DNA of 64,000 nt from Sinonovacula constricta (Eukaryota; Mollusca; Bivalvia; Cardiida; Solecurtidae): positions 48,505,235 to 48,569,234 of the forward strand of contig CM017567.1 of NCBI GenBank assembly GCA_007844125.1, read 5' to 3'. A program made the position numbers and the translations under genes. The notes beneath the pieces are model-generated. The model searched no databases. It was not told the origin of the DNA and worked only from the letters and a program-made list of their open reading frames with translations. How positions within the stretch are numbered: the stretch's first letter is position 1; each line of letters starts with the position of its first letter. Positions 26,701 to 38,700 of the stretch are shown one piece after another.

Positions 26701-29700
26701 AGCTGTCATCATACAACCCTACCACTGTGAAACCCACCACAATATTTATTACCACCATCACCATAATCATTACCACCACCATTATTACGACTACTATCAC
26801 CACCACATTCCTATACCGTTGTCATCATCATCACTACAACCAACATCACCATCATCACTATAACCAACACAACCATCATCACTACCACCAACACAACCAT
26901 CATCACTACCACCACACAACCATCATCGTTACAACCAATGTTACCATAATCATTACCACCAACACAACCATTATCACTACCACAAACATCACCATAATCA
27001 CTACCACCAACACAACCATAATCACTACCACCAACACAACCATCATCACTACCACCAACACAATCATAATCCCTACCACCAACATCACCATAATCACTAC
27101 CACCAACACAACCATTATCACTACCACCAACATCACCATAATCACTAAAACCAACACAACCATCATCACTACCACCAACACAACCATCATCACTACCACC
27201 AACACAACCATCATCACTACCACCAACACAACCATCATCACTACCACCAACATCCCCATAATCACTACCACCAACACAACCATTATCCCCAATACCACCA
27301 TCATCATTACCACCAAAATCATCATTACCACAATCATAATAACCACCCAAACCACCATCATCATTACCACCCAAACCACCATCATCATAACCACTAATAC
27401 CACCATCATCATTACCACCACCATCATTACCACCAAAATCATCACCACAATCATTATAACCACCCAAACCACCGTCATCATTACCACCAACACCACCATC
27501 ATCATAACCACTAATACCACCATCATCATTACTACCAACACCACCATCATCGTTACCACCAGCACTACCATAATCATTACAAGCAATACCATCATCCTCT
27601 TAACAACCAATACCTCCATCATCATTACCACCAACAGCATCATCGTTAGAACCACTATTGCCTACAGGTAAACCACAATCATGTTTATTATTAGCAGCAC
27701 CAGTGCCACAATCATCACAACTACCAACACCATCATTTTTCGTTTGTTTGTTTATTGGGTTAATTGTCCCACCAACAGTATTTCAGTTATCTAGAGATGG
27801 TGTCCACTTGTAGCAGATATAGTGCTGCCTTCATTGTGTATAGCAGGCCATGAACTCCTGGCATGATACCACACCCAGTCATATTATCCTGACACCTGAC
27901 AACCAGTCGTGGAACTACCCTTATATTTGCTTGAGTGTAAGCAAGGGAGCTATATCACTACCATTTTTATGACTTTGGTATGTCACCGCCCAGGATCGAA
28001 CCCAGGGTCTCCCGTACCTGGAGCCAATGCTCTACCAATTGCGCAATAGGTTTCCATCTTTATTACCATAACCAACACCTTCATCCCCATTGCTACCACA
28101 ACTACCATAATTCCTATCACAAACACCACCATCATCATTACCACCAACACCACCATCATTATTAAAATTAACACCACCATCATCCCTACCACTAACACCA
28201 CATCGTCCCATCATTAGTCATTATTACAAAGATCCCCATTATCACTACTAACAATAACACCACCACCACTACTACCATCACCACCACATATAACTGTCAT
28301 GACAGCATACTTATATTTTAATAAACCATATATTTTCATCTAATAATTAGTTCATTTGTAGTTAGACTGCTATATAATTGTTTCTGGATAAGTTTATAGC
28401 CTCTTCAGTCAGTTTAGTTCTATAGTACACACACGAGAAATCCGTGCACCACCTTTCCTGCCCTCATCTGTTTCAGCCAATTAGTACAGAGAGATTAAAT
28501 TGTTTACTGGTGTTGAACACTGGCCTGTCACTCTTCTGACAGCCGTTGAAACATGTAACACCTGAACGCCGAAATATCTATATTTTAATTATGTATATTG
28601 TTTGCAGGTAATTAGTCCTTTTATTTTATTATTCTTTCATTATAAAGCATAACTTCTGTGTAATACAAGTATATTGTTTTATTATTGAAGACTTGTTAGA
28701 AATTCTAATTGATAATCATTGTTCATCTTTTCATCTTATGTATATCAATTCCACATCCCCCGCCATATTGTAATTCTATATTCATGTTTACATTATTGCT
28801 AATGTTTCATTATTAATATATTGTACATATTGTCTGTCATTTTTTTGACAGTCTTTGATACATGTAACACCTGAACACCAAAACATATATATATTATAAT
28901 TAATTTGTTTACAGATCATTCTTGACGCCCTCCAACCAAACCCACAGCCGTGACAAAACCCTACCTCTGCCAATAGGTGACTCAGGGACATTTTTCTTGC
29001 CCTTTTTGTCTGTCTCGGAGGGTTTTAGATACGGGAACTGATTTCTTCGCACTTTCCCTGGATTTGGAGCATATCCCACATTCTGGTAGACTTTCATTGA
29101 CCTCAGAATCTCAGGATCTATTGGCTTTGTTTGTCTGCAACATAAACAGGAGGTGATGGATTAGACTACTATTTATACAGCTCAGAAATACTTTTTAGTG
29201 CAAGTGTGCTTAAAAAAAAATTATATATATATAAATAACAGGAGGTATGTTTACAGTTTTTGTGGACTGGAAGTTTTAAATATATACAGTTCTGGTTGAA
29301 GTTTTCATCATTTCATGTTGGTGTCCTGTTGTTTTTTTTTGGTTAGCAGCTCAGCAGAATATAATTTCTTAAGTTTGATTAAATAAGTAAATGGCTAGAA
29401 ATGTGTTTAAAACACATAGAATGACCCCCACCACCCACTACCCTGCCGAGAAGCAACCAGCACAGATGCAAAGTCTGCCGGCATTTGTTAAGCTGTTTAC
29501 AGCCCATACTATTTCTTAATTTTTTATCTATATATGCAGTGGTTAAAAATCATAACAATAGACAAATAGCAGCAGGATGTTGTTACATTTTCACCAACAC
29601 TCTTGACCTTTGATATCACGATTTATCGATACTAGAACTAACATTACACCCCTAATTAAAAGCTCATTTATGCTATACTGTGTTGTATGAAGCTGATACA

Positions 29701-32700
29701 GTGCTAACTTCAGTGTGATAGCATGTTGTTACTACTGATATGATACATGCCCATGGACAATACAGATACCAAACCAACCAGTTGTGAAACAAGTACCATT
29801 GTTTTCCAGGCCAAGTTTTTTTTCCCGATCACACTGACATAATTATTGTTATATCCAGCTACTATTGATGGAGGAAAACACTAGAAAATGTCACTTTGGC
29901 TGGGACTTGAACCAACAAGCTAAGTGGCTGGGGAGTGATTACCTGATCAGTCATGTATGCCCCTTTCCAAAATTATAATATACCAGAAGAACCTTTAAAA
30001 CTTGAAACAGATGCTTGACCTACTCTTCTACCCACTCGAACCAAGCATTTACCTGTATACTTTCTCACAGAGATAATCTGGCCAATCAGAGAGCAGCTTG
30101 CCTGTACCTGGGTAACTCATGGGCACCATGGCGTAGGGTGTAGAAAAGTCATGGATGTGAATGTTCTGGCTCGGCTCGACCTTCAATTAGATGGAAGTTT
30201 TTTTGTTTAATCATGACACAATTATGGTCACATTGGTGAGGTACAGCAAATTATTGGTGGAGAAATACCCTAGACATATACCTGGGTAGAATCACCAGCA
30301 CATGGCAGGTCAGCTGGAAAATCTCCTCACATAAAAGTATTCAACCAGACCTGGACTCAAACCCTCGCAGTAAGGAGCTGAGAAATTACAAGTTGGTGAC
30401 TAACTGCTCTGCAAAGGATGCCCCCATGAGAGAATGTTAATTTTGTTTTAGAAACAGGGCAGAAGTAACATGGATGTCAAGAGTCTGGCTCAACACAATC
30501 TGCAACTAGTGGTGACAGAAAATGTTTAGTTGTTTGATATAGTTATAAAAAAAGTATCCCAAACCATGATGGCTGATTTATCAATAAAATGCAAAGAACA
30601 AGGAACTAAAAATTTAAGAGACTAAAAAACGGTAGGCAAAAATAAAGGATTGGTGGTACAAAAAGTAGTTGTTTGTAAAATTAGAAAATATATGGCATTC
30701 ACACTTTTTTTGTAGAAAAAAAGAAAAGAAAATATATGGCATTTGCACTACTTTTGTAGAAAAAAAAAGAAAATATATGGCATTTACACTATTTTTGTAG
30801 AAAAAAAGAAAATATATGGCATTTGCATGATTTGTTGTGTTTGATTACTATAATTACAAAGCAAAGCTATAGTTCACTATCATTTAAGCAATTGCGAAGC
30901 TCGTCCATTTTCAGTTGAGAAAGTTTTTCACTGCATCAACATATATAATCTCACATAATATACATAATACTATTGTGTTTTTTTTGTGTAAGAAAAAGAT
31001 AGTTCACTTTAAGATAGAAAAAGAAAAACCAACAAATAACAGGGAAATAGGAAAGCCTGCAAATACAGAGTAACTAGTCTGGACAGTTACTAAACTGTTG
31101 GTCAAGTCAGTTTACATCAGTGGGTATATCCAAGGAGTTCAAGCCTGGTTGTGAACACTTGACCTACTTTACATGAAAGTACACACCAGTTTCCTGAGAC
31201 GGTTTGTGAGCATTTGACCAGATATAAATTGCTCAGCTATAAATACGGGCTGAAGTTACATCCAAAATCGAGAAACAGTTCATCATTTCCACATACTTAC
31301 AGAATCTGCCAACTCTGTGTCTTCATGGAAGGAATTGAAGGTGACAGTCTCTCCAGTAGCAAACATATGTAGGAAACCTTGAACAAACCAAACATTGTTA
31401 ATCTTTAATATTTTAATAATGGATGCTTGAAAAAACAAATGTTTCCATAAAAAACAGCAGTTTCTTGATTTTATGCACTGCATTAAGTTTGTTTGTTTTT
31501 GTTAATCAGTGATACAATTATGGTCATACTTAAACGTCAGATAATTATTGGTTGAGGAAGACCCCAGACTTATGCCTAAGTAGAACCACCTTTGCACTGC
31601 AGGATAATTGGAAACTTTTCTTCATGGAAGTCCTCACCTTGACCGGGGCTCAAACCCAAATAATGAGGAGATGAGGACGTTTATTGGGTTTATCATCCCA
31701 CCAACAATATTTCAGTTATCTGGAGATGGTGTCCACTTGAAGCAGATATAGTGCTGCCTTCACTGTGTATCGCATGCCATAAATACCTGGCATGATACCA
31801 CACCCAGTCACATTATCCTGACACCGGGCCAACCAGTCGTGGAACTACCCTTATATTTGCGTGAGCGTTAGCAGTGGAGCTATATTACTATTACTTTAAC
31901 GACTGGTATGTTCCGGCACGGGATCCAACCGGTGTGCCTAGAAGACTTAGAGTTATTATACACAACAGGTGAAGACTAACCATCTATAACTTCTTGACTA
32001 TCTTACCTGCGCTGTCTCCGAATGCTAGAGCCTGGCATGTGGCAGCCACATCGAAGCTGAGAACAAAACTGTTTGGACAATTTACCTGGTACATGACCAG
32101 TGGTGCAGTACCAGTTGCCTCAATCACTTGAAATTGACCAGTCTGTAATTAAAAATTGCAGAACTTTGCAAATTAACCTCACATAATTGGTATTATCACT
32201 GTATATGTTACCAGATTGGTTGTGTTTACACATACATGTGAACTCTCCCACTTTTGGAGGGAGACTCCCTCTTTTAAGGTTCAAAAATTATTTGAAAATG
32301 AAGTTGTTTAACATATTTTCAGAAATCTCCCTTACTTGGAAAAAGATAACTTTCTTCTTTGTTTATGTAAAAAAAAAACAATCTCGCTCAAGTGAACATC
32401 TCCCACTTTGGCCACAGAAAAAGTTCACATGTATGTATACTAAATACTTTGTCTTATGTAGGATTAAAAAAGGAAATGTGTAACTGTTACTTTAATATCC
32501 TTTCTAATTTATTTTATATACTTTGCCCCTGGGGGTATGAAGGAGTTTTTTGATTGGCTATAATTAAAAACTCATAAAAATGAAACTGAAGTCTTTTGAT
32601 TAGCTATAATTTAAAAATTAACTCTTCAAGTTTTAAAATGAAATCTTCTGATTGGCTATAATTAAAAATGAGTACAAAAATCAAGTTGAAATAGTCTTAC

Positions 32701-35700
32701 CTGAGAAACAATTGCTAATCTGCTCGAGTATATGGGAACAAAGCGGAGGAATGTAGGGTCAATAATAAGCTGCAGAGGAGACATGGCACGCATCATCCGA
32801 AGATCATACATCTTTAGGAAACGATCTGGCGTCAGATGATCCAACCTAAAAATGGTAATGACGTTTTAATAAGGGAATGCCGCTGATTCCAGTTAATCGA
32901 TAATGGTTATACGCATGTTCAGTTTAATTGAATAACATATCCAAACAGTTTTTTCTGAACCTTTCTTAAAAATTAATAACTATATGAATAGTCAGCCCAC
33001 ATTCGGTTATAAGCCTAATCCATCGCTGTCCAGCTGTCCGCTGAAGCACGCTAAATAGTTTATCTCTTGGACAACTTTTGCACCTCTTCCAGGGGATTAG
33101 CAAGCATGGTCGCTAATCCGTGTCATGACATGAGCAGTAGCATGTTCAGCTTACACTGTTGAAGTCTACTGCCTATGGCATGCTTTCTACCACATCTGCC
33201 CGACGAATTTCACAGGTTTTTACAAGTGTCGATAGTGAATGACGACATGACATTATTGATAACTCTTTACGATTCAATAGCGCAGTACTCTTCCTTAGCA
33301 AAAAAGTGTGGTACTACGGCATATTTTTTAAGTGCATTTGTTAACGAAATCAAACAGGCAAAACAAAACAAACAATGTTTACATCATAGTAAATGCCGAT
33401 TTTTTTCACTTCTGATTCAATTAAATTAAAATCTGAAAAGAGCACTTTGCAAAACCTCATATGAAAGGTGTTGTTTTTGCTGTTTCATAAACAAAATGAT
33501 ACGCTTTCAAAAAATAAATGGCTTTTAACTGGATTTGGGGGTAAATAATTACACGGTCTGTAATTATCTTTGAAGGAAAATTAAAAATTTATAAATGACT
33601 GACTAACTGAATAGCTTTGATTCTGGTTACCGGGTATATGCTCAACATTTTCTGGGATGTCTTATATGCAAATAAGTAATATCAACTGTATCAACATTAG
33701 GCAAATTAAAGTCTATCTGCTGGATTTCAGAAAGTCAATTTACCTGTGTGAGTATCCACATGTAACTAACAAGTTGCCATGGATATCAAAGTCTGACAAA
33801 GTGCCAGTGTGGGCATCAAACACATGTTCTGGCTTGAGGTTGTTAGGGTCATACAGCGTCACCTATACAGTGGCAAAAAATAATTCTTCATTTGGAAACA
33901 GCAATAAAGCCAGAATTCTCTATTTTTTAAGTAGGGGATAATTAAAACAAGAAATGTCTTTAAAAAGACAAAAGGCGTCGGATTAAAAAAAAGGAAAAAC
34001 AAAAAATTTCTTTTAAAAGGCTATGCGGCGTTTGTGAAGCATTAACTTACACATTTTTATCGTGTTTATGTTTCTATTGAATATAAATTTGTGAGAAGAA
34101 TGGCATGAAAATGGTGTACATTTTTAAACTAGTTGCTCGCTCCATCTGCGCCTCATAATTCTCACGTAATAGGCACTTAATTAAAGTTACGAAATAGTTA
34201 GATCTTGCCGGAAGTGAACGGTCTGCTTTGCGGCATATGACAGAGATGATGTTTAAACAAATGTAGGATCAAGTGACATTTTATACACTATATTCAACAG
34301 TACTGTAGGAAATGGGGTACATTGGTAAACTGGAAATTATCTCCCTTGTTTGTTAATATCCGAGGTATTCCAAAGAGTAGGTAGGTCCTTTATAGTCGGA
34401 ATTCTTGGCCTTTATCGCCCGTTCTTTTGTAGATTATGCAGTTACAAACGGTGAAATTGCTTTTGCACAAATATAAGCTTAAAATCCATTTAAATACTTA
34501 TAGAGATTTCTTATTTAAAAAAGGAAATGGAAGTGTTTGTTGATGATGGTTAACTTGAAAGTCAAAGAAGTCAACATACACTCCAAAATGAACAAGCATA
34601 AAAACCAAGTAAAACAAATGAAAGGACCTACTTGCATTTAGGGGTTATTCAGGGGAGACTATTCATTAATGTCACTCATTGATATAGACTTGTTTATAAC
34701 TTAAATACCTGTATAAATAACTATATTTCGCCACCCCGAGGACGTTTATTAGAAACACTACAGTATATGATGCTATTAGGAATTTCTACCAATGGTAATC
34801 GCTCTGATATTCATTCAGGCTGGCCTTGAGTCAGCATTTGTAAGTAGGTCAAAGGTGAGGTTAGACAGCTACGCCGAAAAAAATGTGTAGACAAATGCCA
34901 ATGTTCTTGTGCTTTGCCAATAGAATGAAAATTAATTAATACAATTAAACTAAAATGCAAAGAAAACTGTTTTTTATGAAAATAAGAGTAATGCTTTATT
35001 ATATAAGCAAAGGCCTTTAAGATATTGAAACCTGTCTATCTTTGTTAAAAGTAGAAATCAATTTTATTTTTCAGTATGTTTGAAAGTAATCTGTAGATAA
35101 GATGTCTAAATTTGTTGATCTTTAAGCCTTGAGATGCTGATTTATAATTGTATAAATGTTTGGCCCATTCAAAAAATAATGAAAGAAAATAATGTAAAAG
35201 GCAACGTATAACTTAGCACAAAACAAAACTAGTATAGTATGACCTCTTGACAGCCATAACTCACCCTTCCACTGGTATCCCCAACACAGATGTATTTATT
35301 AGCCTGTCTGAATATAGCACAGCCTGGCTCAGCCACATCATACTAGAAAACAAAGTAACATCCCAAATAAATTACAGGCTTACATTTTTCATCTTAAAAG
35401 TAAAGGTACCTAGCACAACCAGGCTCAGTTATATCTTACTAGGAAACGGTGCATATTAACTGGCTAAACCAGCCTCAATCTCATCAAACTAAGAAGACAG
35501 TACCATCCCAAAGATGTTATGTATTAACGCACAACCTGGCATAGTCAAATCATACTCGGGAAGAGAGTACCATCAAAAATATATAAAAGTTCTACACATA
35601 AATCTAAAGGTATTCCTAAATATATATTCTGGTTTTAAAACTTGGCACAAGGAGGCACTAAAATAATGAATCAGTAACATCCCATTTTATCTTTAATGAT

Positions 35701-38700
35701 TATTAAATGATTTTAAGCCTACTTCTAAGGCGACACTTATTCAGCTGTGACTTTTACTTGGCTATTATGAGGACTATGTACCTTTTGTTTCTCCTTGGTA
35801 GTGGTTAGGTCCAATTCTATGATCCTGGAGTGATGGCCACCGATCAACAATGAGGTTGGACTGGTTACCAGCATACACTGCATGTCATGCATATCGGGAT
35901 TCCTACAAGAAAGGGAACCAGTCAAAGATTATGAATCGTTTTGCGTTTCTTTAAAGAAGGCATCCCATCAAACCAATGAACAGTTCTCTCCAAATTGATA
36001 ATAGAATTTGTAAGTAATTACTAGGTCAATTGTACAACAACAGACCAAGAATGCAAGTGTTCTTTTGTGTAAGGTAGGTCAATTGTTCAGTTTTACACTT
36101 GTGCTGATTGGATAACAGGATAATAAGTCAATTTATATAATCAAATTTGACAGTTTAGGAAATGCCCCTTAACCTTACAATTAAACTATGCCTAAAGAAT
36201 TTGTCTAAGCTGCACCACAAAGATTAAAAACTATGTGGACAGTTAAGTCTAGCCAATCGCTTTGAGAAGTGATTCTATTGATTAAAAATAAAACTAACAG
36301 AAAATGTCACTGTAATGGACATATGCTCCTGAAGATGCAATGACCTTAACTATGACCTTGACTCTGACCTTGAGGGTTGCACTTGTGACACACTTTCAAA
36401 AAATTGTCTGTAAGTTGGTGAAATTAAACTCAAGCACTGTAAATAATATGGAAGTAATGACATTGACACACAAGTGGGACAGATGGATGGGCAATGGATG
36501 GATGCATAGATGGATGGATGGACAGATGTTAAGATGGCCTTGTTTAACATTTCCTGAAGTTTCCAAAGCAGCAACTTTTGTCATTTATGTATAAAACCAG
36601 CTACAACATATCATTTTGAAGGTTTACAAGGTTGTGTCATAGTTTTATAAAAAAAAGTGAGGGTTTACACTGAAAAAAAAAAGTTTTATGATTTACAAAT
36701 AAATATTTTTTTATATAAAGTAGTAAAGCTTTTAAGGTTTTAAAGGCTTCACTAAAAAATATGCATTAGTTTAAATTTTAAGCAACCTTCATCTTGTGTG
36801 AATTTTTTTATGTACAATGCACAAAAAGGTAAAACATTCTGAAATAATGAATTTTTAAAAAATTACAATATTAACTCTGATCACTTGTTTCTGTGTGAAC
36901 ATGTTTTCTTATAATATCTTAAAGTTGCTGCATTGGGGAATAACAATCATGATAACAGTTTAATGCATGTTTATTTTTTTTTTAAATCCATACTAATGGT
37001 AACATACGTGAATGTGAACTGTGAAAGGCCACGGCGGATGGAGAGACGCAGAGTGCTCTGGGTCAAGGACAGAATTCCTCGATCCTTTAATGGGGTCATC
37101 TGTCGGACATCTTCATTCTGGTGGACTTGGAACGATGTATATTTTTGAAGACTTGGACCATAGTATGATGTCACATGACCCTGCAGTAAAAGAAAACAGT
37201 GATTCAAGAACAACAAATTTCACTGGACCAGTATGATTTTTGGCCTTTTGACATAAAAGATTGGTAAGCTAACTGAGGTGTTGCGAGTGGTTGGATTCAG
37301 TAATAAGTTGTTAAGTTTAGTAAAGTGTATATGTTTTCATAATAATTCAGAATTTTAAAAATGATGTGGCTGAAAATCCAGGTGGACCGTGGGTCCATTT
37401 TACTAATACAATTTAATGGACCGGCAGAGATTTTGGTTGACTCTGGCAACGGTCCACTGGGTTTTGTCAAAGACTGCATTCATGGCCTCTACATGATCTA
37501 ATCACATGTACTTCGCAAAGACCTTACTCACCGCCTGGTTGCCCATCCAGAGAATCTCCTGCGTATCAAAGCAGAGACATGACACACCAAACCTGTCACC
37601 TCCGTCCACCATAAAACTGTGCACCTCACTGTATTCTTGATTTGGTGGCCCCTCGACTTCATGGAACATCTGAAAGTCACAGACAGAAGGAGTTTAACCC
37701 AGCCCACAAGTCAGGGGTAAGATTCCGACATGAAGTAAACTGTCAAATGCATCAAAATTAATAATATCCACAATCCAGCACAGTTTTTGTTAATCAAGAG
37801 ATTATTATGGAAATTGTTTGTTCATTTGTTTATTGGGTTTAGAATTTCAGTTATTTGAAGACAGTATTGCTGCTTTCACTGTATATAGCATGCCATGAAC
37901 ACCTGAAATGATACCACACCCAGTCATATTATCCTGAAACCGGGCAAACAATTTGTGGAACTACCCTTGTTTGCTCAAGTGTTAGCAAGGGAGCGATACC
38001 ACTACCATTTTTAACAACTTTGGTATGCTGCAGCCCCTGATTGAACCCACTGCCTTCCGTACCTGGAGCAGATGGTCTACTGAATATTACCAGGTCCAGC
38101 TGTTATTGAGAAAACTAAAAATTGCAATATATATTAATAAATAATAAGTTAGGGATTAGGGATTAGCCGGCATTTTTGCCAATACTGCGCAGCGACATTT
38201 CTATCATTATAGCACAGGGGCACTTATGAGGTGCCCAGGGACTGAACCCGGCCGGTCCATTATACTGACACCGACGAGTCAGGCGTAATGCTGTCCCCTT
38301 AGCCTCGAGCGTTAGGAGGGAAGCCACTACTACCAACTTTAAAGTCTTTGGTAAGACCCGGCCGGGGTTCGAACCCACGACCTCCCGATCCGCAAGCCGA
38401 CGCTCTACCAACTGAGCTATTGCGGCCGGTAAATAATAAGTTAATGGATTTCTCAATTAACTAAAGTTCTGATCAACATTATATGTACTAATCCCTATTC
38501 TCCAAATGTCTGCAGGTGTGGCAAAATATGAGAAAATCTAACTTCTCTATAGACTACCAAACCTAAAGTTCTACCCATCCTTACACAAACTTTGTCCATA
38601 TAATTTTGACATATATGCACCACTGGAATATTCTGGTCATCCATGGACAAGTGAAAATAAAAATTCCAGTTGTCTGGATCACCAAATGGACGACAAGGAT

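Noticed and set aside
26727..27671. Long Thr/Ile-rich open frame and its antisense Val/Met and Gly/Asp frames
   Set aside because: They come from a minisatellite with unit lengths divisible by three; all frames are open for the same reason and none has a start context, domain or splice support.
33175..33429. 84-residue frame in a PAN2 intron
   Set aside because: It is antisense to the gene, has no recognisable domain, and its length is ordinary for random sequence.
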